A stretch of 64,000 nucleotides of DNA from Diphasiastrum complanatum (Eukaryota > Streptophyta > Lycopodiopsida > Lycopodiales > Lycopodiaceae). The notes under the pieces were generated by a model. That model did not search any database. It saw nothing but the letters and a program-made list of their open reading frames with translations, and was not told the DNA's origin. The translations under genes were made by a program, and so were the position numbers. This document shows positions 1 through 30,165 of this stretch, in pieces. The stretch's first letter is position 1, and each line of letters begins with the position of its first letter. The DNA is taken from the NCBI GenBank assembly GCA_029204225.1, contig CM055093.1, positions 22,377,436-22,441,435 of the forward strand, given 5' to 3'.

Positions 1-1238
1 GCCCATTTTTATCCCAAAAATCCCAATTTTTGGTCCAAAATCACTATCTAATCATCCTTTTGACTATTCAATCATTAGCTCCAATCATTAATGGCTGTAA
101 AACAGCAAGTACAATCTAGAAAACGTACTACATCAGTACCTATGATCAATTCCAAGCAAAAACTTCAATTCTAGCTCATCACTCGTTGGAAGGTGCTAGG
201 AGCGTTGCACAATCCAAATGGCATCACTTTAGAGATATGCCGAATAACCGACATTGAATGAATACCTTATCCAAGCAAGATAGATGCTCGGCTCGAGAAG
301 AGTGAACACACAAGCCATCCATAAAGATTTTAAAAAATTTCCATAGGAAAGCTAAGGTTCCCAACGGTAATCAGACATCTCCTCTCAAGAGATTAACTAA
401 AACAACCGTATGGTCCTCTTTCACCTCCCTGCTATGGAAAGGGATAGCTCCTTTATTGATGACTTGTCGACACTCTCCATTGTAGTTGGCGGCTCGATTC
501 CTCTTCCTGATATCCATTATGCGCTTATAATAGCTGGAATCTGTTAGAAGAACCTTCACTAGAATCTTCTAACAATCATCTCTTTTGTTTTTTGTCCAAT
601 TTGTGTTAGAGTTGTTATTAGCATTTCCAACTTAAGAAACTAGCATGATTGTGTTTCTAGGATTTTTGAAACATTATTACAAATTATTCACTATTTCGAT
701 TTCGAGTTCAAATTAGTCAGATGGAGCAACAATACAACATTTCAAAGCTTAATCAGACAAAGGCTATTATGCAATACAGAATATACATCGACTATAATAT
801 TGCAATTTCCGAGTGGGTAAGCATATCTTGCACAAAATTGAATGCTATCAACACTCACCGAGACAGGAGCACGAGTCACCGATGGTTCACTCTATTGAAA
901 GCATTTTGAAAATCTTGGAGAGTGAGACTATTGACACACCAACCTTGACAAATAGCAAGCCATGGATCTTTAGATGTCACAAATACACTATTTTGTCACC
1001 TCTACATGTTTGATAACTTTAATTCATGGTCTTCCTTGTCATGCTTTGCTTTTATTATGGTTCCTTTTTATTTCTGATTCCCTTCTTCTCGCTTTCTCTT
1101 GTCTTTCCTTTGGAGATCAAAGACATCCATCGATCGATCGATCGATCGATCTATATCCGTCCGTCGACAACTCAGCTGAGGCAAAGACAACAGAAGCAAT
1201 AACAAGTCTTACCACAAGCATTGCCATCGCCATCGCCA
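1..1238. other. Upstream region and presumed 5' UTR of the transporter gene
   Basis: I see no convincing gene here. Short frames exist on both strands but none has a recognisable motif. The last 200 bases before the ATG at 1239 include a perfect tetranucleotide repeat and a stop-free CCATCG run directly before the start codon, and probably form the promoter and 5' UTR. No clear TATA box was found. Confidence 0.5.
1129..1151. repeat. (ATCG)n microsatellite
   Basis: Uninterrupted ATCG tetranucleotide repeat, nearly six units, about 90 bases upstream of the transporter start codon. It is self-complementary and lies in the presumed 5' UTR. Confidence 0.9.
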
Positions 1239-19256
<18,018 letters not shown>

Positions 19257-21394
19257 GCGTATTTCCAATATTGGTGTTTGGAGCTTCAGCATAAAATGGA
19301 AGCCTCCACAATTTTTGATGTGAGATATGAAATTTGCGCTTTGATTGATTCTTTTATAGGTGTAATTATCATAAGCAAGTTATCATCATCGACTTATCCT
19401 TTTGAATCTCTTACTAGCCTGACATTTTATTGCAAAGTTTGACCTTGAGGCCTCTTATAATTAAGATGGCATTTTAAACCCATTTACTACTGCGAGCTCG
19501 ACCTCTGGTATTCATGATCGTTTCAGTATTGGTGATAGTTGTCGCTTGTCTACAAGTTTTGTAGAGTGGGAATGCTTATAGATCATAGTAATCTCTAACA
19601 CAGTTGAATCCAGATATAATTGACTTTGTGTGAGTCAGTGCCAATATTCTGTTTTCTATATTTTCTAGAAATTGATCTATCCATATGTGATTATGTGACT
19701 TTTTTTTTTCAAAAATTATTCGAAGTAGCTGCACTGGGAATCTGAACGGATTTTAAAGTTACTATTTTGATCTTACAAATTTTCTTCAACCAGTATATGT
19801 TTGCCCATAAACTGATTTTTTTTAAGGTCCATTTATGAGAATTATCTCTCATTATGAGACCACTTTTGTACAGATTCGAGTGACAAATCCGGTCAGATTC
19901 TATATCAGTATTGCTAGTATTATAACTTGCTCAATCTTCAGGCAATATAGTCGAATATTGGAGACTACAAGAAATCGGTTAACAGCCTTGGGATGATTTT
20001 GAAATTGCTGCTTGCTACTTGGACTTCAGTAGATTATCCTCACATATTACATTTTAGGGATCCAATCACAATTAGTTATGTTCTTGGTGTATAATTGATT
20101 TCAGTTACCTTTTCAATAAGCATCTATGGAATTACTCCTTTCACCTAATTTTATGGGTTGGTGCACATGGATCTATTTGTTACCTGCAAGTGCGTGCCCT
20201 TTAAACTTTCTTGATATTTTTTCAAAGTTATTTGTATCTTGTGGTGTAGCCTTGCAACAAATGGATCAAATTATCTGATTTATGCTTTGGTTGACATGTC
20301 ATTAGCTTTCAATTCGATTAGCTAAATCTTTTGCCTGAGTAATCCAAACGTTATTATTTCATGAGAACTTGAGAAAGGAGTTCAGTGATGATCGAGAAAC
20401 TTGTTGGATATTTGGAGCTGGAAGAGTTTCAAGGGTGGCAGTTAGAATTCAAGCAAAAGCGATACCCATGTCACTCATGAGGGTGGGTGGGTTCCATGCG
20501 ATGGGGGAGAAGGCGATTGTTGATTTTATCCTATGCGAGGTAACAAAATGGAGGGAGGATCTTTGACAAGAGGGCAGCAGCAGGTGGACGGCGGGCGAGA
20601 GACCACAAGAGCTGAGTAGGGAGCAAGAGAGGTTGAAAGAGAGTCGATATCTGTGAGGAGAGAAAGAGAGGAAGAATAAGACATGGAGCTTTACCTTTTG
20701 TTGAGACTTCTCCTCAAGCAGATTTGGAATTTGGTTTGATGCCAATAATTGGAAAAAAGGATAACTTGTCTCATTGTGCCACTTTGTGAAGTAGATGTTT
20801 GTGTATGAGGTCTAGAGATCTAGGAAAAATTAACTGTTTTCCGCTTCTTTATACTCAAAAACGTGGTTGAGACAAAGCAGAGGATTGCTATTGAGAAGTT
20901 GGTTCTCATTGTGAGTTACCCTGGTAGGGGAGATCATCGCCACCATCATTGCCACTAGACAAGCCCCTCTGATTTGCTCCACTTTGTTCAAACAATAATT
21001 CTAAGACTTGCTAGATAATGTTTTGCATTACACTATAAAAAAGTTTTAAACAAAGTATAAGTGTCATACTTCATCAATAAAATCAGCGTATGTTTTGAAG
21101 TTACGTTCATAAATCAGTCTTTCTAAAATAGTTATTTAACGATAGTTCAATTCCAAATTATCTAGGTCTTGTACAAGCTAGATGTTTGGAAAATCAATAT
21201 ATCAAAGTGACCCCAAACAACATCCATGGTAGCATATTGTAATTTATAAATACCTCAGGCTATGTTGTCCATTTTGTAAATTGATGTGTGTGAGAATCTG
21301 CACCATCCATGACTAATCCCAATCTCAAATTTCTGGGCACTTTGTGGAATATTGACCACTAACTTCAATGTGTGTTGTCATTACTCGTGACAAC
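19257..21394. other. 3' UTR and intergenic sequence
   Basis: Follows the transporter stop codon. I see no clear polyadenylation site and no recognisable gene. A purine-rich segment near 20550-20690 produces chance frames on both strands. Confidence 0.5.
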
Positions 21395-23701
21395 ATTGGA
21401 TTTATTCTTTGGATGCCAAGCAACAAGTTTTGCTAATGGGTTGGAACAATATATGTGTTGGATTTGAAGTGATAATGGAGGAGAATATATCTCCAATGAA
21501 TTTAAAGACTTTTGTGATCAAGAAGAGATCAAGAAGGAATTATCTTGCCCCTACACTCCTCAACAAAATGGGGTGGCCGAGAGGAGAATAGGACACTATG
21601 TGAGTGTTCTAAAGCTCTAAGGTTAGATGCATGCCTACCTAAGTCTTTTTGGGGAGAAGCTCCCACATGTGCTAAATTCTTATGTAATAGAGTTCCATGT
21701 AGCTCTACAAATGGTAAAACATCTTATGAGTTATTGTATGGAGAAAAGCCTAATCTCAAAAGCTTGAAGGTGTTTGGATGCATTTGCTATGTACATGTCC
21801 CTTTGGACAAAAGAACCAAGGAGGATCCATCATCCATGAAGGGGATCATGGTAGGTTATGACAATCAAGCAAAGGTTACAAAATCTACATTCCCTTTTCT
21901 CAAAAGGTTGTCATTTCTAGAGATATCATTTTTGATGAGACTAGAATGCATAAGCTTGAAGATGATTCATCTAACCACTCTATTGGAAGAGAGGTACTCG
22001 AGATCAAGGAGGAGCTTGATTATGAGGAGGAGCTAGAACCAAGAACACCAAGAAGATCCACAAGGTCAAGGATGGAGCCATTAAGACTCACATACAAGGA
22101 CAAGGATAAGCAAGCCGAGGGAAGTACTTCATCTTATGCCTTCATCACATCTTTTGAAGAGCCTTCAAATGTTAGTGAAGCTTTAGAATCAAAGGAGTGG
22201 TTTCAAGCTATGTGTGATGAGTACAATGCATTGATGGAGAATGATACTTGGATGCTTGTTGATCTACCTTTGGATAGGAATGTAATTGGATGTAAGTGGG
22301 TTTTTAAGCTCAAGTTGAATCAAGATGGGAGTGTTTCTAAGCACAAGGCCAGGCTTGTAGCCAAGGGATATGCTCAATCAAAGGACATAGATTATGATGA
22401 GACCTTTGCACCCGTGACATGGTCACCATAAGACTAATCATTGCTTTTGCTTCTCACTTTGATTGGTTATTGTTTCAAATGGATGTGTCAAATGTTTTCT
22501 TAAATGGTCATTTGGAAGAGGATATGTTCATGGAGCAGCCCGAGGGCTTCATCAAGCAAGGTATGGAGGACAAGGTGTGTCATCTCAAGAGGAGCTTGTA
22601 TGGTTTGAAATAAGCTTCTAGAACTTGGAACACAAGGCTCAATACTTTTCTTATCTCTATTGGATTTACTCTTAGTGAGTATGATCCCACTTTGTACATA
22701 AGATTTAGTGCAAAAGACATTGTACTTTTATTACTTTATGTTGATGATATCATACTTAGTGGAGATGATTTAGAAGGTGTTGAGAAAACTAAGCTACATC
22801 TATCCAAAGAGTCCAAGATGGTAGATCTCAGGCTTTTGCACTTCATTTTGGGTATGAAAGTACTTAGATCTTTAGATTATGTCTTCATTTGTCAATCTAA
22901 GTATGTCATTTCATTACTCAATAGATTTAACATGCATGGATGCAAGCATGTAGAGACTTCTATGGAACATGATGTAAAAGTGACCAATAAAGAGGATGAA
23001 AGATCCGTCAAGGACATCACTCTTTATAGGCAACTGATTGGCTCCTTAATGTGAATAATAATAACAAGACCTAATCTTTGCTATAATGTTTGCAAGCTTA
23101 GTCAAAATATGCAAGATCCATTAGTTATCCATTGGAAATGTGCCAAAACAATATTGAGATATATCTCGGGCGCACTAGATTTTGGGATCCTTTATAGAGG
23201 TGAATCCATTAACTTGCATGCTTTTAGTGATTCAGATTTTGCAGGGGACAAGAAGGATAGAAAGTCAACAAGTGCCTTTGCAACTTTCATTGGAGAAGGT
23301 TTGGTTTCTTGGCTATCAAAGAAGCAAGAAACAATATCTCTTTCATCAATCGAGGCCGAGTACAAGGCTCTAACAACCACAGCCAAGGAAGTACTATGGA
23401 TCAAGAGGTTGCTTGAGGAGCTCAAAGTGATCAGATCGGGTGTCATTTCACTCTTTTACAATGACAACATCTCATCCCATCACCTAGTATCCAATCCAAT
23501 CTATCATGCAAGGAGCAAACACATAGAGATTGCTCACCACTTTGTAAGAGAAAAGTCCCAAGCTAAGGAGGTCTCATTGGAGCATGTTTCAAGTGAAGAA
23601 TGCATAGCTGATATATTGACAAAGCCTCTTCAAAAGAATGCTTTTTTGAAGCTTAGATCAGCCCTTGGCTTAATTAGTAAAGCTATGTTATCATCTAGCT
23701 A
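21395..23701 (+). pseudogene. Element A copia polyprotein fragment (integrase, RT, RNase H)
   Basis: Copia polyprotein in several frames. Integrase end: SDNGGEYIS then QQNGVAERR (21468-21590), KSLKVFGCICYVHVPL (about 21755). RT: KEWFQAMCDEYNALMEN, IGCKWVFKLKLN, then after a frameshift near 22418 FQMDVSNVFLNG and the YVDD box (LLLLYVDDIILSG, about 22728). RNase H: HAFSDSDFAGDKKDRKST and SLSSIEAEYKALT (23220-23370), ending CIADILTKPL. Stops near 22612 and 23052, the frameshift and loss of everything upstream make it non-functional. Confidence 0.85.
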
Positions 23702-23716
23702 GATTGTGAGGAGTAG

Positions 23717-24320
23717 TATTGAAATTTCACAATTCTAGCTTGACCAATTTTGGTCACATTGCATTGTAATTGGCAAGATGGCTATGTAAATAGATGCCAC
23801 ATGTGCCAAATCACATAGGATGCTTTCCAATAAGTTCATTCCTCATATTACATTGTGATAGCATCTTTGAAATGAGGCAAAAATGTGTTTGGATAGGCTA
23901 GAGAAATTCTAGGATCTAAAAATAGCATGTTTTACATTGTTTTTAGATCTCAAGATCTTGACCCCAAGTTAGGGTGGATCCAATGACCTATTAGGGTAGA
24001 TGTTAGGGTTAGGGTATGATAAGTTCAGAAGTGCCCTAATATGCTCAGATCCGAACTTGAAAAGTATAAATGTATGATGAGATTTTTCATTGTCTTTTGG
24101 TGGCGAGTTTTAGCTATTGGATGTGAGTGTTCTTATGCATTAATTGTTTGGTTTGGAAGGTAATGAATCTGTTTACAGGTATGAGAAGCTTGTTGTACTT
24201 TACTTTGGTTCATTTGATCAATGTATGTGCCTATTGTGGAGTTAAATGTCAAATTTGCTAGTTTTGGTAACTAGTCTTGATTCTAGTTTATAGTTTGGAT
24301 CTAGATCTTATATTTGTGCA
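23717..24320 (+). repeat. Probable 3' LTR of element A
   Basis: Follows a GAGGAG purine run after the RNase H stop. It would start TATTGAAATT, apparently a mutated TG, and end TTTGTGCA. It contains a TATAAAT box near 24066 and a TTAGGGTTAGGG word near 24004. There is no partner LTR, so limits are uncertain. Confidence 0.5.
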
Positions 24321-24658
24321 TCCTCCATCACTTTCAGGATTGATTGGGATTCATTTTGGTGTAAAATTTTGTCAAGTAGCTGTTTGAAATCGTTTAGATG
24401 ATCTGTGATTGAGGTCCCGTCACTCATTTTGAGCGACATGAATTTCTTCCTAAAGAAGAGACGAGTTGACACATTTGTTGTCTTGTATAGACCAGTTAGA
24501 ATGTCCCATGCTTCTTTGGAGTTGGAACAATTAGGTACATGAGCTATTTGTGAATCTTTAAGATTCAGAGATACAATGGCAAGAGCTTTGCCATCTTTAG
24601 TTTTCCAAGTGGTTAGCATGTCGGGCTCAGCCGGCTTGGCTATTGAACCTGTATCCCC

Positions 24659-24699
<41 letters not shown>

Positions 24700-24793
24700 C
24701 TGTGAGTATCATCTTTATCTTAAACTTCCACATGTGAAAGTCGTCATTGTTGAACTTGTTGATCAAGCGGATTTTTGAAGATGTTTCTTCCAT
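24321..24793 (-). pseudogene. Element B copia gag N-terminal fragment
   Basis: Minus-strand gag (UBN2-type capsid region) beginning METSS-like at 24793, with FHMWKFKIKM, the conserved NSKEAWDIL, then KKFMSLKMSDGTSITDHLN. It is closely similar to the B2 gag at 47.8 kb, of which it appears a sister. A poly-T run of about 37 bases (poly-Lys on the coding strand) replaces the KELWGYV segment seen in B2. The 3' end is cut off where element A's LTR ends. It was separated from its own LTR by insertion of element D. Confidence 0.8.
24662..24699 (+). repeat. Poly-T tract inside element B gag
   Basis: Run of about 37 T interrupting the gag frame at a place where the related copy has ordinary coding sequence. 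Its length may be unreliable in assembly. Confidence 0.9.
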
Positions 24794-24851
24794 GATGAAT
24801 GATCTAAGCATAATAAACAATTTCGTATACTAATTAGTAGTTTGGAACTTG

Positions 24852-24856
24852 GCTCT
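24852..24856. repeat. Target-site duplication GCTCT, left copy (element D)
   Basis: GCTCT precedes the TGTTGATT end of element D and recurs at 29891-29895. The bases belong to element B's primer-binding site (GCTCTGATACCA on this strand), so D inserted into B. Confidence 0.85.
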
Positions 24857-25581
24857 TGTTGATTTCACACATGTGGATTGTCCACAACATGTACTTGTGA
24901 TCTCCTAAGGTGTGTAGATGCACCAAGATCAAGACTAGATTCAAGATCAATCTTAGATCCTATGGCAAAAACATATACATGCATTCAATCACTTCAAACT
25001 CTCACTCACACATGTGGGAAGTGTTCCAAAATTATTCTAAGTAAAAACAAGCTGCTCTCCTCGAGTAGAGAGAGAAAAATCATCATGAGCTCTCGGGTAG
25101 AGAGAGAAAGCTAGAAATTCAATGACACTCAAAATCCCCTCAATCTCAAAATCAATTAGATCCAAATGAGGAGTACAATGATACTAGTAGATCCACGAGC
25201 TACCACTATGCTTAACTATGATTGGATCACACTTTGCCACCTATTAATCCTATTGGACCATTGATCCATGCACCTCTTAATTCTATTGGACTATATTCAA
25301 GCACACCTCAAATTCCTATTGGACCTCACATGGCTCCACCTCTAAATCCTATTGGACCTCTTACAATTCATCAAACAAATGCATTACACTTGTCTACACT
25401 CTAATTGGCACAAGTTTAGCCTCTTACTCTATTTTGGCTCAATAGTGGCATTGCAAGTGGAAATGCATGATTTGCCATTTATGCCAAATTTGTTCCTATC
25501 AACATCCTACACCTAGATGCTTGATGTAAAAAACATAAGACCCATATATCTAACATAGATAATTTTTTTCAATTCTTCACA
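24857..25581 (-). repeat. 3' LTR of element D
   Basis: On the minus strand it begins TGTGAAGAATTG next to a CCTCCT (AGGAGG) purine tract and ends AATCAACA at 24857. It is 725 bp and holds the CTCTACCCGAGAGCTC-type block also seen in element G's LTRs. Confidence 0.85.
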
Positions 25582-25589
25582 CCTCCTAA

Positions 25590-28500
25590 AAAATTATCTA
25601 TGAAGATTTGAACATTGATCTTGATATAACTCCAAGATTAGATCTATGCTTGATGAAAGTACTTTTGCTCAAAGGCTTGATGAGTAGATCGGCAATACAA
25701 GAGGACGAGTTGACATGCTCCAAATAGATTTCTCCTCCAATAAGCTTTTCTCTCACAAAATGGTGTGCCACTTCTATGTGCTTGTTTCTTGCATGAAATA
25801 TGAGATTATTGGCAAGAGCTTGGGCCGAGATGTTATCACACTTATCATTGGTACATCATCATCCTTGATGCACTTTAGCTCCATTAATAACCTCTTGATC
25901 CAAAGCACCTCTTTGGTAGTTGTAGTGAGTGCTTTGTACTCAGCCTCACATGAAAAGAGAGATATAGTATCTTGCTTTTTGGAAAGCCAAGATATTAGAT
26001 TGCCTCCAAGAAAGATAGTGTATGCATTAATAGACTTTCGATCCATCTTGTTACTTGCAAAGTCCGAATCCGAGTAGCCAACAATGGATAGATCTTCACT
26101 TTTATAGAGTAGACCATAATCACAAGATGAAGATACATATCTTAGAATCCTCTTGGCCATCTTCCAATGATGGATCTTGGGATCTTGCATAAATTGACTC
26201 AATTTGTGCACACAAAAACTTACATCGGGCCTAGTAATGGTAAGCCAAATCAAGGAGCCTACAAGACTCCTAAAAAGTGTGATGTCCTCAAAGGATCTTT
26301 CATCAATTTTATTAGGATCTTTTACAATTTGCTCCATCAGAGTATCTATGCTCTTAGAATTTTCCATATGAAATTTTATCAACATAGAGTGAGCATATTT
26401 AGATTGGCATATAAAGACATGATTTTCATAAAAATCAATTTCTAGGCCTAGGATGTAATGTATCTCTCCTAGATCTTGCATTTTAAACTCACATCCAAGT
26501 GCTAGCTTAGTTTCATTAACTAGCTTGATACAACTTCCACAAGAATAATGTCATCAACATAAATTAGAAGAATGACAATATTGCTATCAACAAACTTTAG
26601 ATACATGGAAGGATCATAGTCACTAAGAATAAATCCTAGTGAGATAAGAAAAGAATTAAGTTTTGAATACCATGATCTTGGTGCTTGCTTGAGTCCATAA
26701 AGACTTTAGAAGAGCAAGCACACTTTGGACTCATCCTTGATGAATCCTTGAGGTTGTTCCATATAGATCTCCTCCTCAAGATAACCATTTAGAAAAGCAT
26801 TGGATACATCTAATTGGAACACCTTCCACTTGAAGAAACAAGCAAGAGAAATAAGAATTCTTATTGTCACCATCTTTGCAACGGGTGCAAAGGTCTCCTC
26901 ATAATCAAGGCCATGGATTTCAGCAAATCCTTTGGCACATAATCTTGCTTTATGCTTGTTGATAGTGCCATCATGATTGAACTTGATCCAAAATACCCAC
27001 TTGCAACCAATCACATGCTTGCTGGATGGAGGATCCACAAGCTCCCAAGTATTGTTGGTGATCAATGCATCATACTCTTGCTTCATGGCATCATACCACT
27101 CCTTGGTATTGAGTGCCTCTTGTACATTCTTTGGCTCTTCATGAGAGACATAAAAAACATAATTAGTGGAATCAAGATCCACTTGTTTGCCTTTGTCAAC
27201 ATATGAGAGCCTCTTAGGCTCGGATCTATCTCTCATGGATCTTCTTGGTGAGAAAATTCGAGGAGAGTCTTCTTCAAATCTCGACCCCATCACATCATGA
27301 TTGTCTTCAAAATCAGTAATTGGTGATGCATCCATAGACTTCTTGATCTCGGCCTCTTCAAAAGATGAGTGTTGATTTTCATGAAAGACAACATCTCTAC
27401 TTTCACTAACTTGAGAAGTAGAGAGTATAAAGACTCTATAGGCCTTCTTGGTGGATGAGTATCCAACCATGTTCCCTTTGCATGCACTAGGATCTTCCTT
27501 CTTCCTTGTTTCCAAGGGAATATGGACAAAGCATATGCATCCAAAAACTCTAAGGTGATCAACCTTAGGCTTCTTCAAATATAAGATTTCATATGGTGAC
27601 TTTCCTCCAAGAGCTATATGTGGGAGCCTATTGCAAAGATAATTTGCACAATTAATGGCTTCTCCCCAAAAATCTTTGGGCAAAGATGCCTCAATTCTCA
27701 TAGATTTTGCACATTCACATAGAGATCTATTCTTTCTCTCGGCCACTCCATTTTGAGATGGAGAGTAGGCACAAGAGAACTCTCTTTTGATGCCTTCAAG
27801 CTCACAAAAATCTTGAAATTTATTGGAGATATATTCACCACCTCCATCACTCTTAAGAGCTTTAATCTTGAATGATAATTGCTTCTCTACATAATCTTTG
27901 AAAATAAGAAAATGATCAAATACCATAGATTTATAAGCAAGAAGATATATCCAAGTGAATCTTGTGAAATCATCAATGAAAGTAACAAAACAAGTGACTC
28001 CTCCCTTGCTTGTAGTTGATGAGAAATGCACATCCGAGTGGATTAACTCTAAAGGATACTTGCTTTTGATAGAAGATCTTGTAAATGGCTTTTTGTGAGA
28101 TTTAGCAATAGCACAAGCCTCACAAGACTTGATCTTCTTGGAGAATGACTTTGGCAAGCCAATAGCTTTGGCTTCTTTGATCATAGAGAGCATGGATATG
28201 TAGTTGGGATGTCCCAACCTCCTATGCCATAATTCCTCCATAGAGAGCTTGTTCACAAGAGCAACATTACAAGCATTCACATACTCATTTGGATCTAGTT
28301 TATAGATGCCTCCAAATCTAGATCCTAATGCAAGTATCTCATCATTCTTCTCGATAGTGCAAGTATCAACATTGAATTTTACATCAAGGCCATTATCAAG
28401 CAATTGGCCAACACTAATAAGATTCTTAGTAAGCTTAGGTACATAAAGATCTTTAGAGAGAGAAAGAACTTTAGAGGATGCAAGCTTCAAGGGAATGTTC

Positions 28501-29358
28501 CCTATGCCTTCAATAGGACATTTAAAATCATTTGCTGTGTATATTGATTTTTTGACTCCATCATAAGGTGCAATAGAAGAGAAAGAGTCCTTGGAGCTAC
28601 ACATATGTGAAGAGGCTCCACTATCAATATACCATAGGCCGTCCTTCTTGAAAGGAGTAGACGAGAAACTAGAGACCATAAGAGATCCCTCTCCATCACT
28701 TGCAATAGTGTCTTCCTTCTCATTGGTAATGTTAGCTTGCTTGAGTTGATTCTTCTTCTTGAAGCAATTGGTGGCATAATGGCCTTTCTTGCCACAATAA
28801 AAGCACTTGATCTTCTTCTTCTTGAGCTTGGATGATGAAGCATTAGAGGAACCATCTTCCTCCTCATCTTTGTCTTTGGATTTGACTTTGTCCTTGCTTG
28901 AGGATTATTGATGTTGATTCGTGCTCCTCCCTTTGTGCTTATTCTTGGCAAAGAGAGCTTTGCCATCATTCATTATGAGTGAGAGAGAGCTTGTACTCTT
29001 GTCTTGATTCTTCTGAAATTAGCACACTTTGGAGAGCCTCCAAACTTGGTAGCTCCTTCTTTATGGCATAGGATTGGACAAAGTTATCAAATTCACTTCT
29101 CAAGCCATTGAGAATGACTTGAACTAGCTCATTTTGATTGATGGAATCACCAATACAAGCAAGTTCTCTATGAATATCTTTTACTCTCAAAACATAACTA
29201 GATGCACTCTCATCACTCTTTTGGCTACTTTGAAAGATTTGATTTGTAAGAGTGAGAAGCCTAGAGGTATTCTTAGCCTCATAGATAGTCTTGAGACAAT
29301 CCTAAGCTTCTTTGGCTGTTGTACAAGTACCTATCTCCCTCAATATCTCATTAGAGAC
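25590..29358 (-). pseudogene. Element D copia Gag-Pol polyprotein
   Basis: Reads gag from MNVSNE-like near 29355 through RVKDIHRELACIGDSI, a CFYCGKKGHYATNC-type knuckle (about 28760-28800), protease WYIDSGASSHM (about 28630), pre-integrase zinc motif ELWHRRLGHPNY with CEAC (28120-28250), integrase core with HSDVHF, SDGGGEYIS and NGVAERKNRS, RT (DAMKQEYDALITNNTW, GCKWVFWIKFN, FQLDVSNAFLNG, IYVDDIIL near 26550) and RNase H (GYSDSDFASNKMDRKS, SCEAEYKALT). 26706-28679 is one 657-codon open frame. Stops and frameshifts near 26705, 26520 and 25780 inactivate the rest. All catalytic motifs except the gag start can be found, so decay is moderate. Confidence 0.88.
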
Positions 29359-29363
29359 ATTCA

Positions 29364-29890
29364 TCTCCTCGAGTAGAGAGAGAAAAATCATCATGAGCTC
29401 TTGGGTAGAGAGAAAAAGCTAGAAATTCAATGACACTCAAAATCCACACAATCACCAAATCAATTAGATCCAAAATGAGGAGTACAATGATACTAGTAGA
29501 TCCACGAGCTACCACTATGCTTAACTATGATTGGACCACACTTTGTCACCTCTTAATCCTATTGGACCATTGATCCATGCACCTCTTAATTCTATTGGAC
29601 TATATTCAAGCACACCTCAAATTCCTATTGGACCTCACATGGTTCCACCTCTAAATCCTATTGGACCTCTTAGAATTCATCAAACAAAGACATTACACTT
29701 GTCTACACTCTAATTGGCATGAGTTTAGCCTCTTACTCTATTTTGGCTCAATAGTGGCATTACAAGTGGAAATGCATAATTTGCCATCTATGCCAAATTT
29801 GGTCCTATCAACATCGTACACCTAGATGTTTGATGTAAAAAATATAAGACCCCTATATCTAACATAGATAATCTTTTTCAATTCTTCATA
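29364..29890 (-). repeat. 5' LTR of element D, truncated
   Basis: Matches the 3' LTR from its outer end up to the TCTCCTCG word (25056-25063 in the 3' LTR) and then passes straight into gag. About 200 bp of LTR plus primer site, leader and early gag are missing. Confidence 0.85.
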
Positions 29891-29895
29891 GCTCT
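29891..29895. repeat. Target-site duplication GCTCT, right copy (element D)
   Basis: Second copy of GCTCT. The following GATACCACTC completes element B's primer-binding site on the minus strand. Confidence 0.85.
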
Positions 29896-30165
29896 GATAC
29901 CACTCTGTTGGGTGCTCTCAAATAGATTAGGTGCGGAAGGAGAAACACAGCTCCAACATAGAGAACTTTACAAGATCTTTACCAAAACTACAAAATCAAT
30001 ATTGACTTAGATCGAATGGAGGAATGTCTTGGTCGGTGTCAGAGACAGCCATGAAGGGAGCGAATAATTAGGCGTTTGAGACAACCATGCTTCCTTTGAG
30101 ATTAGACATTCCGAATTAAGTGTGTGCCGATCATTAGAGAAACTTAGAGCCCGACAAAGGCCTTT
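29896..30165 (-). repeat. Element B primer site and first part of its 5' LTR
   Basis: GATACCA (rest of the primer-binding site) is followed by TGTTGGGTGCTCTC, the inner end of the LTR at 29906. The stretch up to about 30160 parallels 47882-48150 of B2, including GCCATGCTTCCTTTGAGATT. The homology then breaks off. Confidence 0.75.

Larger units (their letters stand above)
21395..24320 (+). mobile_element. Element A: 5'-truncated Ty1/copia retrotransposon
   Basis: Only the 3' half survives: part of integrase, reverse transcriptase, RNase H, then a probable 3' LTR. LTR promoter, primer site, gag and protease are missing. The left edge is where integrase homology stops (about 21395-21468). The right edge is placed at TTTGTGCA near 24320, where sequence of the minus-strand gag relic begins. 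No target duplication can be tested because the 5' end is lost. Confidence 0.75.
24857..29890 (-). mobile_element. Element D: nearly complete Ty1/copia retrotransposon
   Basis: Minus-strand copia of 5.0 kb within a GCTCT duplication. On the coding strand the order is truncated 5' LTR (29364-29890), gag without its N-terminus, CCHC knuckle, protease, integrase, RT, RNase H, polypurine tract, full 3' LTR (24857-25581). A deletion runs from inside the 5' LTR to inside gag and removes the primer site and leader. Its LTRs share long stretches with those of element G at 41 and 45 kb, so D represents a decayed autonomous relative of G. Confidence 0.88.

Noticed and set aside
371-559. Small minus-strand gene near the window start
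   Set aside because: 62 codons without a known motif, splice context or homologue that I recognise; probably chance.
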